Source: Bacteroidota bacterium
GTDB lineage: Bacteria > Bacteroidota > Bacteroidia > Chitinophagales > Saprospiraceae
Direction of reading: 5' to 3'
Assembly: GCA_030147525.1 (NCBI GenBank)
Contig: JASBVF010000058.1
Coordinates: 124,001-188,000, forward strand
Length of the DNA stretch: 64,000 bases
Shown here: in pieces, positions 32,459-42,517 of the stretch
How positions within the stretch are numbered: position 1 is the first letter of the stretch
Layout: each line of letters opens with the position of its first letter
Made by a program: the position numbers and the translations under genes
The notes under the pieces: model-generated
What the model was told of the DNA's origin: nothing
What the model saw: the letters and a program-made list of their open reading frames with translations, nothing else
Databases searched by the model: none

Positions 32459-35164
32459 ATGCAAGACCTCACACAAAACATGCTCTTTGAAAAAATCACC
32501 CGTGACATGCAGTTTTTGACGGATTGTCTGAAAACCGTGTTGACGGATTTGGGTGAAAACAAGCTGGTGGACCTGCTCAACCAGGAGTTGAACGGACATA
32601 AAACCGTCGCCGCCGACGCTGAACTGGAGGAAAAATACATCCAGGCACAAAGCATTTACCTGCAACTGATGAACCTGGTGGAAGAAAACGCCACCGTGCA
32701 TTACCGCAGAAAACTCGTCGATCAATCGGGCATGCAGGCCATCCGTGGCTCCTGGGCCGATACTTTTGAAAGGTGGAAACAGCAGGGTTTAAGCGAAAAC
32801 CAAATGCTGGAAATCATCCGGCAGGTAAAGGTAAGCCCCGTTTTGACGGCTCACCCGACCGAGGCCAAGCGGCTTTCCATCCTCGAACTTCACCGGGATA
32901 TTTATTTGGTTTTAGTGAAACTGGAAAATCCCAATTTTTCAAACATCGAACGCAATACCCTGAAAGATGAAATCACTGCATTGATTGAAAGGTGGTGGCG
33001 CAGCGGGGAGGTTTACCTCGAAAAACCCACCGTCGCCGCCGAGCGCAACAATGTGATGCATTATTTCACCAAAGCCTTCCCGAAAGCGCTGGCGCAAAGC
33101 GATATTCAACTGCGGCAGAGCTGGATAGAAGCGGGTTTTGATAAAAATGCGCTGAAAAACCCGGAAGATTTTCCGCAGGTTCAATTCGGCAGTTGGGTCG
33201 GCGGCGACCGGGACGGCCACCCTTACGTGACTGCGGAACTTACCGGCGAAACCCTCTCGGCACACCGGCAGGCGGCTCTGGCTTTGATCAGGGAACAATT
33301 GGTGGAACTGGCCGCCGATATGAGCTTTTCGGCCATCCGGAATCCCGTCCCTCCCCTGCTGACCTCCGAGATTCAAAAAAGAGAAGCGCAATTCGGCGAA
33401 GCCGGCAAGAAAGCCGTGCTGCGCAACCAGTACGAACCATGGCGGCAAATACTCAACCTGTTTTTGCTGAAACTGGATAACACGATGCAGGACAATTTGT
33501 CCGATGAAGGAATGCATTACAGCGACCCGGACGAGTTGCTGAACGATTTGAAAATCCTGCGGGACAGCCTGCATGCCATCGGAGCGGGCCGGGTTGCGGA
33601 AAACCTGCTGTTTCCCGTCGAGCGGCAGGTGCAGTTTTTCGGGTTTCACCTGGCTAAGCTGGATGTCCGTCAAAACAGCGCCTTTCACGACAAAGCCCTG
33701 ACGCAAATATTGAAAACGGTCAACCCGGATTTGCCGGATTACAGCACCTGGGAGGAAGCGGAGCGCATCCGTTTTCTTTCGGAAGAACTGAAAAGCGAAC
33801 GCCCCTTCGGCATCGCCGGAAAATCATTCGGTCCCGAAGCGGATAAAGTGCTGGACAGCTACCGGGCCGTCAAAGCCCACACGGATAAGTATGGCAGCAA
33901 AGGCGTCGGCTCTTCCATCGTCAGCATGACGAGAAATGTGAGCGACTTGCTGGCGGTTTACCTGTTTATCCGGGAAGCGGGTTTGTCGAATGAGGTATTT
34001 CAGGTCGTCCCCCTGTTTGAAACGATCGAAGATCTGATGCATTCGCACGGCATCATGGACGAGTACCTGTCTCATCCTTTTGTGAAACAACATCCCGCCC
34101 GGGTGCAGGAAATCATGCTGGGTTACAGCGACAGCAACAAGGACGGAGGCATCGTGCCCAGCCGGTGGAACATTTATCAAACGGAGCAAAACCTGACGAA
34201 AATTGCGCAAAAACACCAGATCAGGTTCCGGTTCTTTCACGGCACCGGCGGAACGATCAGCCGGGGCGGCGGGAAATATCACCGCTTTCTGGAAAGCATG
34301 CCGCCCGGCAGCCTGACCGGCGAGATGAAACTGACCGTGCAGGGCGAAACCATTGCGCAGCAATTCGCCAACCTGCTCAATGCTACCTATAATATAGAGA
34401 TGCTGCTCTCCGGCGTGGCGCTGCAAACCGGCTACGCACTGTATCCGGCGGCGTTGCCCGATTACCCGGTGAAAGCATTAAGCCTGCTTTCCGGCTACGC
34501 TTTGGAGCATTATAAAAAGCTGATCAAACACCCGTCGTTCATTGCCTTTTACGGCGAAGCCACGCCCATCGACGTGCTCGAGTTGAGTAAAATAGGCTCC
34601 CGCCCGGCCCGCCGGACGGGCACCCGTACGCTTTCGGATCTGCGGGCGATACCGTGGGTGTTCAGTTGGAGTCAGTCGAGATTCAACCTTACGGGATGGT
34701 TCGGGATGGGAACTGCATTGAAAAAACTCCGGGAAGCGCATCCGGAGGAATACGGGCAGCTCAAAGCTTTCGCCAACACCTGGCCACTGCTGCGGTACAT
34801 TCTGATTCAACTGGAAACGAACCTGATGAATGCCCACCCTGGGTTGATGAGAGCTTATGCTGATTTGGTAAAAGATGAAAGCGTGAGAAAAAGCATCTAC
34901 GACCTCATCCTCAGCGAGCATACGGAAAGCCTGGACGAAGTGGCCGCCATGTTTGACCGGCCAAGAGAAAAACGGCGGGTCAGCCAACTGGACAATCTTC
35001 AGCGGCGGGAGAAAGCACTGCTTGCATTACACCGCCTGCAGATTGAAAATCTTGAAATCTGGAGAAAGAAAAAGGAATCCGGTTCGGAGGAAGCGGATCT
35101 TCTGGTTAAACGGCTGTTGGGCATTACCACGGCGCTGGCGAGTGGGTTGAAGAATACGGGGTGA
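32459..35164 (+). CDS. ppc: Divergent phosphoenolpyruvate carboxylase
   Basis: A 901-residue enzyme that adds bicarbonate to PEP to give oxaloacetate. Motifs: catalytic His132 in LTAHPTEAKRLS; SWVGGDRDGHPYVT; the Lys motif GYSDSNKDGGIVPSRW; WVFSWSQSRFNLTGWFGMG; and the C-terminal NTG end. The mobile loop reads FHGTGGTISRGGG: the usual FHGRGG(S/T)xGRGG Arg, important for activity in E. coli Ppc, is Thr at about residue 596 and the next Gly is Ser. The other active-site residues are present, so this is a divergent class rather than a decayed gene. An in-frame ATG also follows at codon 8, but I keep 32459. Cytoplasmic, anaplerotic. Confidence 0.85.
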   Translation: MQDLTQNMLFEKITRDMQFLTDCLKTVLTDLGENKLVDLLNQELNGHKTVAADAELEEKYIQAQSIYLQLMNLVEENATVHYRRKLVDQSGMQAIRGSWADTFERWKQQGLSENQMLEIIRQVKVSPVLTAHPTEAKRLSILELHRDIYLVLVKLENPNFSNIERNTLKDEITALIERWWRSGEVYLEKPTVAAERNNVMHYFTKAFPKALAQSDIQLRQSWIEAGFDKNALKNPEDFPQVQFGSWVGGDRDGHPYVTAELTGETLSAHRQAALALIREQLVELAADMSFSAIRNPVPPLLTSEIQKREAQFGEAGKKAVLRNQYEPWRQILNLFLLKLDNTMQDNLSDEGMHYSDPDELLNDLKILRDSLHAIGAGRVAENLLFPVERQVQFFGFHLAKLDVRQNSAFHDKALTQILKTVNPDLPDYSTWEEAERIRFLSEELKSERPFGIAGKSFGPEADKVLDSYRAVKAHTDKYGSKGVGSSIVSMTRNVSDLLAVYLFIREAGLSNEVFQVVPLFETIEDLMHSHGIMDEYLSHPFVKQHPARVQEIMLGYSDSNKDGGIVPSRWNIYQTEQNLTKIAQKHQIRFRFFHGTGGTISRGGGKYHRFLESMPPGSLTGEMKLTVQGETIAQQFANLLNATYNIEMLLSGVALQTGYALYPAALPDYPVKALSLLSGYALEHYKKLIKHPSFIAFYGEATPIDVLELSKIGSRPARRTGTRTLSDLRAIPWVFSWSQSRFNLTGWFGMGTALKKLREAHPEEYGQLKAFANTWPLLRYILIQLETNLMNAHPGLMRAYADLVKDESVRKSIYDLILSEHTESLDEVAAMFDRPREKRRVSQLDNLQRREKALLALHRLQIENLEIWRKKKESGSEEADLLVKRLLGITTALASGLKNTG

Positions 35165-35173
35165 TGCCAGCGT

Positions 35174-35284
35174 TGATTTATGATTCTTCGATTTTTGATT
35201 TTAGATTTTTGATTTTAGATTTTTGATTGAAAAACGGCCCCCAATCAAAAATCAAAAATCAAGAATCGAAGAATCTTAAATCAT
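35174..35284. repeat. Word-iterated inverted repeat (GATTTTTGATTTTA word), left end of the RAYT module
   Basis: The left arm at 35174-35230 iterates GATTTTTGATTTTA. The right arm at 35242-35284 repeats AATCAAAAATC and ends CGAAGAATCTTAAATC. A second right arm lies at 36312-36366 beyond the RAYT gene and pairs with the left arm over a longer stretch, including the non-iterated GGCCGTTTTTCAATC part. Confidence 0.8.
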
Positions 35285-35292
35285 CCGACTCC

Positions 35293-35350
35293 GTTCCTGC
35301 AAGTGTTGAGCGCAGCGGCACTTGCACCCTGCGAACTTCCCGATATCCGG
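35293..35350 (-). repeat. REP element R5 (core 35299-35325)
   Basis: The core is the reverse complement of R7/R8 with conserved flanks (GTTCCTGCAAG ... GCGAACTTCCCGAT). It lies 28 bases beyond the RAYT stop, in orientation opposite to R7 and R8, so the RAYT gene sits between inverted REPs. Confidence 0.88.
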
Positions 35351-35377
35351 CTCATTATTTCCTTTTCAATCGACAAC

Positions 35378-35950
35378 TCACATCCAAAGCGGTATCTCCA
35401 GTAGCTCAATTCTAAGCGGGCATTCTGCCGCCCTACCTGCATAGGCGCTTGCCGAAGAATACACATATTCCGCCGGCGTGAAAACGATGCCTGCCTCCAC
35501 AGGATTGTTGTGTAGATAATCCAACTTTTGTTTCACAAACTTTAACGACACCAATTCCACCGGGTGATTATCTTGTACCCATAACTGATAGCGGGAATTG
35601 TTCGGATTGTTATTGCCTGCCTTTTCAAAAGCCCGCAGCAACCATTCCCGGCGGCTTTCCGGTATCTCTTTCACAGCCTTGATCAATTTGGCTGAAGTAT
35701 ATTTCTTAAAATCACGGATAATGCCGGACAACTGTTCGCCATTTTCACGTCTTGATACTATCAAATGCACATGACTGGTCATAATGACAAAAGCATGGAC
35801 CACTAAGCCTTTTTGTTCCTGACAATGTTGTAAGGAGTTGATCAACAATTCTTTATATTCTTTTCGGATGAACAGGTCAATCCAGTGAATTACCGTGAAG
35901 GTTACAAAATAGAGCCCTTCGGGATCTTTGATTTTTAAAGCTCTGCTCAT
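35378..35950 (-). CDS. REP-associated tyrosine transposase (RAYT, Y1_Tnp family)
   Basis: A 190-residue IS200/IS605-like HUH enzyme. VIMTSHVHLIVSR contains the H60-x-H62 metal-binding pair. QKLDYLHNNPVEAGI around residue 145 is the RAYT signature that holds the candidate catalytic tyrosine, and YSSASAYAG is the family's end. Unlike ordinary insertion sequences, RAYTs act on REP hairpins scattered in the genome. Here the gene is surrounded by four REP cores of the same family (R5 downstream; R6, R7, R8 upstream) and four more occur between 24 and 27 kb. It probably binds and cleaves these hairpins as single strands. Confidence 0.9.
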   Translation of the reverse strand: MSRALKIKDPEGLYFVTFTVIHWIDLFIRKEYKELLINSLQHCQEQKGLVVHAFVIMTSHVHLIVSRRENGEQLSGIIRDFKKYTSAKLIKAVKEIPESRREWLLRAFEKAGNNNPNNSRYQLWVQDNHPVELVSLKFVKQKLDYLHNNPVEAGIVFTPAEYVYSSASAYAGRAAECPLRIELLEIPLWM

Positions 35951-35999
35951 AGTAGTTTGTTTTGCTAAAGGGTTTATTCAATGTGTTTCTACGCAGGCA

Positions 36000-36052
36000 A
36001 AAACTAATACATCGCACGATCGGTTGCAAATGCCGCTGCGCTCAACACTTGC
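36000..36052 (+). repeat. REP element R6 (core 36026-36052), fused to a gene remnant
   Basis: The core has one mismatch in its arm (GCAAATG for GCAAGTG). Its right edge abuts a truncated reading frame at 36053. Confidence 0.78.
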
Positions 36053-36136
36053 AATAACGTCTTCGATTTTTTGAAGCGTAAAAATGTCGATTTTCTTACA
36101 GTTGAAGAATACTTGAAAGAATTGAAAATGAGATGA
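36053..36136 (+). pseudogene. C-terminal remnant of a PIN-like gene beginning at a REP edge
   Basis: Twenty-seven codons and a stop: NNVFDFLKRKNVDFLTVEEYLKELKMR. This resembles the end of a PIN-domain toxin, where a final strand and EEYL/DEFL helix follow a short FDxL segment. The frame starts immediately at the REP core (36052) with no start codon, so the N-terminal part has been lost at a REP-mediated junction. Its last ten or so codons are repeated in the tandem copy at 36225. The assignment is weak because so little remains. Confidence 0.35.
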
Positions 36137-36311
36137 GGAGAATCGGGAAGTTCGCAGGTGGCAAGTGCCGCTGCGCTCAACACTTGCCGGAACGAAAAGA
36201 CACAGTATACATCTAAGAACTGAATACTCGAAAGAATTGAAAATGAGATGAGGGGAATCGGGAAGTTCGCAGGTGGCAAGTGCCGCTGCGCTCAACACTT
36301 GCCGGAACGAA
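36110..36311 (+). repeat. 115-bp tandem duplication carrying REP elements R7 and R8
   Basis: The unit starting at 36110 recurs at 36225 (period 115 bp) with three or so differences, and the second copy is cut short at 36311. REP cores lie at 36161-36187 and 36276-36302, both in plus orientation. Each unit also repeats the end of the PIN-like remnant. Confidence 0.88.
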
Positions 36312-36366
36312 GGCCCGTTTTTCAATCAAAAATCAAAAATCAAAAATCGAAGAATCTTAAATCAAA
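36312..36366. repeat. Right outer arm of the RAYT module (AATCAAAA word)
   Basis: It contains GGCCCGTTTTTCAATC followed by AATCAAAA words and CGAAGAATCTTAAATC. It is the inverted counterpart of 35174-35241. The next gene's stop is 8 bases away. Confidence 0.82.
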
Positions 36367-36373
36367 ACTTCAA

Positions 36374-36760
36374 CTAAGCACCCAGCCACCGCAACGCCCA
36401 GATCCCTCCCACCACCAGCAGAATCCACAGCGCCCATTCCATCACCCAGGCCAGCAGCATCAGCACGATAGCCGGAAATGCGACCGGAAACAGGAACCAC
36501 TCCCGGCTGCCGCCAAAGCGGACGTTCAGGAAACCGAAAAGCTGGTGCAGCGACTGTTCGATCTGCCAGGCGTAAGGAATTCTGACAGCGAAGACGGGCA
36601 CCACCCAGCCGAAGGCGTCTTTGTCTACCTCACTGGCCCTGCGGCGGTAATCGCCGGAGATGCCTATTTTCACAAAAATGACAAGGGGAATGTTCAGGTA
36701 GAGGTAAAGCCACTGCCGCTTGTGTGTACCGTTGCCGGATTTGGATTTTTTCTTTCCCAT
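36374..36760 (-). CDS. GIY-YIG-like (T5orf172/MUG113 family) protein with C-terminal membrane helices
   Basis: A 128-residue protein. YLYLNIPLVIFVKIGISGDYRRRASEVDKDAFG, then PYAWQIEQSLHQLFGFLNVRFGGSREWF, matches the T5orf172/MUG113 version of the GIY-YIG nuclease fold: KIGxS-x-RR as the core strand and helix, E in QIEQSLHQ as the metal residue, and REWF as the closing segment. Two hydrophobic helices follow (PVAFPAIVLMLLAWVMEWALWILLVVGGIWAL), which are not part of the nuclease fold. A membrane-attached nuclease or a repurposed binding domain are both possible. It lies between the RAYT module and katG. Confidence 0.7.
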   Translation of the reverse strand: MGKKKSKSGNGTHKRQWLYLYLNIPLVIFVKIGISGDYRRRASEVDKDAFGWVVPVFAVRIPYAWQIEQSLHQLFGFLNVRFGGSREWFLFPVAFPAIVLMLLAWVMEWALWILLVVGGIWALRWLGA

Positions 36761-36916
36761 GCCTGACTTTTTTGATGTGAAAGCCTAACTTTACAGGCTC
36801 TTCTACGGGGAAGGACTCGGGAGGTTTCGAAAGCCCTTTCGCCTTCCGGAAATTGCAGTTGCCACTGTTTACAACACCGTACACCTCTGACAAAAAAGAT
36901 TGAGCAAGTAATAAAA

Positions 36917-36933
36917 CATAAGCTTTGCTTATG
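36917..36933. promoter_or_regulatory. Palindrome upstream of katG
   Basis: CATAAGC-TTT-GCTTATG is a perfect 7-bp inverted repeat about 150 bases before the katG ATG. It could bind a redox-responsive repressor or activator, or form a hairpin. No known OxyR/PerR consensus was recognised. Confidence 0.35.
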
Positions 36934-36947
36934 CCGGGATCAACTAA

Positions 36948-39314
<2,367 letters not shown>

Positions 39315-39374
39315 AATAAAACGCTGACCGGCCCTGACGCCGGGAAAGTGGTTACAGCAATAGAAAGGATATGA

Positions 39375-39405
39375 AGGCGGCCTCGAGACGGGCCGCCTTT
39401 TTTTT
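39375..39405 (+). terminator. Rho-independent terminator of katG
   Basis: GGCGGCC ... GGCCGCC stem around an 8-base loop followed by eight T, about 60 bases after the stop. Confidence 0.92.
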
Positions 39406-39539
39406 GTAGACTTGAAATGGTTGATACTGAAATGCTCCGTCTGTGACAAGCAGGAGGTAACTTTAAACTTCTGCTAATTATTCTCAAGCATATATGCATC
39501 GATTTGTGAATCTATGTCCCTGGCTTTTTCCAGTAATCC

Positions 39540-39950
39540 TTATTTCCAGTTAAAGTTGGTCCAGACAGCGGCTTTCATCAGGCTGATGCGTTGTGCGAAT
39601 TGCTGCACCTCGGGGTCTGACAGGTCTTTTTCGAAGAAAGAAAAATCGAAGGGATTGATTTCTACATTCCATTGCTCCGGAAGTCCTGTTTCTATGAAGG
39701 AGTTCATGTCCAGTTTTTCATCGATTGAATTTCCTCTGTTCGTCATGATGTATTGGTTGTTGATTTCCTGGCTTGTCACTACCTTGTTACTTCGGTTGTA
39801 ATATTCCATGATTCCATATCGCAAAGAGTCCAACCTGATTAAATTGAGCTTACCGGACGATTTCATTTCTTCAAAAACGGTGTTTGGGGGGTTGAAATAA
39901 TTGATAATGGAACTGTGGTAAATGATATTTCTGACATTCTTTTCAAAAAA
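39540..39950 (-). pseudogene. C-terminal fragment of a DUF6090-like gene truncated at a hairpin
   Basis: The frame reads FFEKNVRNIIYHSSIINYFNPPNTVFEEMKSSGKLNLIRLDSLRYGIMEYYNRSNKV and ends at 39540. FEEMKSSGKLNLIRLDSLRYGIMEYY resembles the middle/C-terminal part of DUF6090 membrane proteins of Bacteroidota. The N-terminal part (membrane helix and NWNE motif) is missing: the open stretch starts at the edge of the hairpin at 39951 and the frame ends within it (TAG). An internal ATG at 39864-39866 could allow a 108-residue product. I regard it as a remnant; the family call is moderate. Confidence 0.5.
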
Positions 39951-40000
39951 GGAGCCCCAGCGGGGCGGCTATCGATTGATGACCGCTCCGCTGGGGCTCC
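39951..40000. terminator. Large hairpin, probable terminator of the M43 metalloprotease gene
   Basis: An 18-bp stem (GGAGCCCCAGCGGGGCGG with CCGCTCCGCTGGGGCTCC, one mismatch) encloses a 14-base loop. T runs flank it on both strands, so it can terminate in both directions. A related half element (CGCCCCTCCTGGGCT) is at about 40035-40050. From memory, hairpins of this type are scattered in Bacteroidota genomes; I cannot verify that here. Confidence 0.7.
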
Positions 40001-40151
40001 ATTTTTGGTTAAAATTAATGCCACAAACATGATCGCCCCTCCTGGGCTAAAATGTTAGCAAAATTCGGGATGACTCATGTTTTTCAGGCTTTGAAATTTT
40101 ATTGTTAGAAAAAGCTATCCCAACAAACTTCAATTCCAAAAAACCACCAAC

Positions 40152-41147
40152 TTACTGACATGTCGGACAAAACGAATTCCGGCCGCCGCCTGGCGCAAAG
40201 GTAGCCAGCATGCGTGAAGACTGCCCGGCCGAGAACATGTACATGCAGGCATCGTAGGTGTAGTCCATGTAGTTCATCGTCATTTCTACCGGAGTGCCGG
40301 AGCAGGTGCTGTAGTGCGGGTAGGCAGGGCAACCGCCATTGGAAGAATTATGGACCGGCGTATCGCTTACGAAATCATTGCCGCAGGTTGCATCTCCCCA
40401 GATGTGACGCAGGTTGAGCCAGTGACCTACCTCATGTGTTGCCGTACGGCCAAGTCCGTAAGGAGCCTGTGCGGTTCCGGTGTTCCCTGTCGCATTGTCA
40501 TCGAGTACCACGCCGTCCGTGGCGGAATTACCGCCAGGGAACTGTGCGTAACCCAGGATGCCACCTGCCAGGTTGCAGACCCAGATGTTCAGTTTAGTCG
40601 TCGGAGTTGTGGGATTGATACCACCTTGCGATGCCTTTTTCATAGAATCATTCGCTTGCCAGCTGGTTTTATTCGTCTGCTTGCGGGTTACACCGGTATT
40701 TGAATCCCAGCTGAAAGCGACGCCAATATCACCGGCCAGCGAAGGCACAAACAATGCAGGAGTCTGTCCGACGTCGGCATTGGTGGCGCCGAAGTCTTCA
40801 TTCAACACATCAATCTGGCTTTGCAACTGCGCATTCGAAATGTTTTGCGCAGCTGTTTTGTAAAGCACATTAAAGTGTACCGGAATCGTAACAACACTTC
40901 CCGAACGGGGCTTCACTTCCCGGATGTAAGCCTCCAGGAAAGACTCGATTTCAGCACGCCGCATGGCAAACGCTGGGTCTGCCGCCAGTTGCTGTTCATA
41001 CACTTCCTGCGCAGCACAATTGCGGAGATGGCTCAGGTTCTCTGCAATCGGCTCCGGCTGTAGTTCAACCTCCCTGAGCGTTTCTTTTGTACAGGAAACA
41101 AAGAATACGGCCATAAGGAAGGTGGCAAAAACAAGGTGTTTTTTCAT
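40152..41147 (-). CDS. Secreted M43-type (pappalysin-like) zinc metalloprotease
   Basis: A 331-residue lipoprotein: MKKHLVFATFLMAVFFVSC, lipobox Cys at about 19. Zinc site ATHEVGHWLNLRHIWGDATCGND (HExxHxxNxxH), followed by DTPVHNSSNGGCPAYPHYSTC and the Met-turn MTMNYMDYTYDACMYMFSAGQSSRM, typical of metzincins of the M43 family. The third ligand spacing is regular; the residue before it is Asn where many relatives have Gly. The C-terminus ends in a CPTCQ motif, and there is no T9SS sorting domain. Probable peptidase at the cell surface. A -7 box TAGATTTG lies upstream on its strand at 41197-41204. Confidence 0.88.
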   Translation of the reverse strand: MKKHLVFATFLMAVFFVSCTKETLREVELQPEPIAENLSHLRNCAAQEVYEQQLAADPAFAMRRAEIESFLEAYIREVKPRSGSVVTIPVHFNVLYKTAAQNISNAQLQSQIDVLNEDFGATNADVGQTPALFVPSLAGDIGVAFSWDSNTGVTRKQTNKTSWQANDSMKKASQGGINPTTPTTKLNIWVCNLAGGILGYAQFPGGNSATDGVVLDDNATGNTGTAQAPYGLGRTATHEVGHWLNLRHIWGDATCGNDFVSDTPVHNSSNGGCPAYPHYSTCSGTPVEMTMNYMDYTYDACMYMFSAGQSSRMLATFAPGGGRNSFCPTCQ

Positions 41148-41196
41148 AAAAACTGATTTAAAGTGAATGATGAAAATGTAGAGGGGAAATACGGCT

Positions 41197-41204
41197 CAAA
41201 TCTA
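41197..41204 (-). promoter_or_regulatory. -7 promoter box of the M43 protease gene
   Basis: TAGATTTG on the minus strand matches TAnnTTTG exactly, about 50 bases before the start. No good -33 TTTG was found at the expected spacing. Confidence 0.4.
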
Positions 41205-41351
41205 TTGAAAAGTTGGAATTTTTATCTACCCGTAAAATAATTTTTGTTGATCTGCAAAAATAAAAGTGAAGGCTATTGCGAAACGGGAATTACCACAATA
41301 AAAAAGTAAGAGAGCGAAGAAATAAGCGAACTCAGGTCAAACCCCGGCCTT

Positions 41352-42449
41352 TCACCCGATCTCCATCCGCCGCCCTTCTTTTGCTGACCGGTAAACGGCC
41401 TCCACCACCCGTATATCCTTCAGGCCTTCCTCTCCCGGCACCAGCATGGGCTGGTCGTTGAGAATAGCGAGGGCGTCGTCGTCCATCTGACGGGCCTGCT
41501 GATTGGGCACTACCATGTCGAGCACCTTGCCCCGGCTCGTCACTCCCTGAATGCCGCTGTATGATTGAAAGGGTTCAAGTTTGTACCAGCCCTGGGCAGC
41601 AGTGACATAGAGGTAGTTCATGCTCATGCCGAAGCTGGTGGCGCAGTTGGCCACGGCGCCGCTTGGAAATTCCAGCTGAAACAGGGTCGTTTCATCCACT
41701 TCGGTGTAAATCTCCGGTCGGTTGGTGAATTGCTGCGCCATCACGGCGACAGGTTCTTCGCCGGTCACGTAGCGGCAGGCGTTGAGCGGGTAAACGCCCA
41801 TGTCGTACATGGCGCCGCCGCCCATTGCCTTTTGCTGTTTCCAGTGGTTCGAGCGGCCGTCGAAATAACCGGCGTTGGCGTTGACGAGACGGATTTCCCC
41901 AAAAGTCTGTTCCCGGCCGTAGCGGATGATCTCTTGCGTGTTAGGCTCATGCTGCATGCGGTAGCCGATGCTGAGTTTCACTTTATTTTTATTGCAAGCG
42001 TCGATCATGGCCTGGCAGTCGGCGACGGTGGGCGCCATGGGCTTTTCGCACCAGACATGTTTACCGGCGTTGGCGGCCCGCACGGTGTACTCCCGGTGCA
42101 TGGCATTGGGCAACACGACGTACACGACGTCGATGTCGGGGTTATCGGCGATGCGATCGAAGTTTTCGTAGTTGTAGGTATTTTTTTCGGGAATGCCGTA
42201 TTGCTTTTGCCAGCGCAGAGCTTTTTCCGGGGTGCCGGTGACGATGCCGGCGAGGTAACAATGTTTGGTCAGTTGAAGGGCCGGAGCCAGTAAATCAGTG
42301 CTGTAGTAGCCAAGCCCGACGAGGGCGACGCCGAGTTTTTCTTTTTTCTTTTTGGTTAAAACCTGCGGGCAGGCAGCTCCGGCAAAGGCGAAAGTTGCGG
42401 CTCCGGCAGCTAATTTGTAAGTGAAATTGCGGCGGTTCATTTTTTTCAT
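41352..42449 (-). CDS. Gfo/Idh/MocA family oxidoreductase with Tat-type leader
   Basis: A 365-residue NAD(P)-dependent dehydrogenase. The start at 42447-42449 gives MKKMNRRNFTYKLAAGAATFAFAGAA, a twin-arginine-like leader; the longer frame has no leader. The Rossmann motif is KLGVALVGLGYYSTDLLAPAL, then VWCEKPMAP (EKP signature of the family) and GGGAMYDMGVYPLNACRYVTGEEP. It is one of many Bacteroidota sugar dehydrogenases exported by Tat. The substrate is unknown. It diverges from the esterase gene with only 68 bases between starts, so the two may be co-regulated. Confidence 0.85.
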   Translation of the reverse strand: MKKMNRRNFTYKLAAGAATFAFAGAACPQVLTKKKKEKLGVALVGLGYYSTDLLAPALQLTKHCYLAGIVTGTPEKALRWQKQYGIPEKNTYNYENFDRIADNPDIDVVYVVLPNAMHREYTVRAANAGKHVWCEKPMAPTVADCQAMIDACNKNKVKLSIGYRMQHEPNTQEIIRYGREQTFGEIRLVNANAGYFDGRSNHWKQQKAMGGGAMYDMGVYPLNACRYVTGEEPVAVMAQQFTNRPEIYTEVDETTLFQLEFPSGAVANCATSFGMSMNYLYVTAAQGWYKLEPFQSYSGIQGVTSRGKVLDMVVPNQQARQMDDDALAILNDQPMLVPGEEGLKDIRVVEAVYRSAKEGRRMEIG

Positions 42450-42517
42450 GGTAAAATTTTTTAGTGTGAGTGGTTGCCAGACAAAGTTTGATATTTTCAC
42501 CTCAAAATCCAATTACC

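Noticed and set aside
35978-36325. ORFs across the REP cluster
   Set aside because: They translate REP hairpins (peptides such as LSAAALATCELP recur) and have no independent support.
40152-41147. Asn instead of Gly in the zinc site as an unusual feature of the M43 protease
   Set aside because: From memory, HEVGHWLNLRHIWGD is common in Bacteroidota members of the family, so it is not a lesion.
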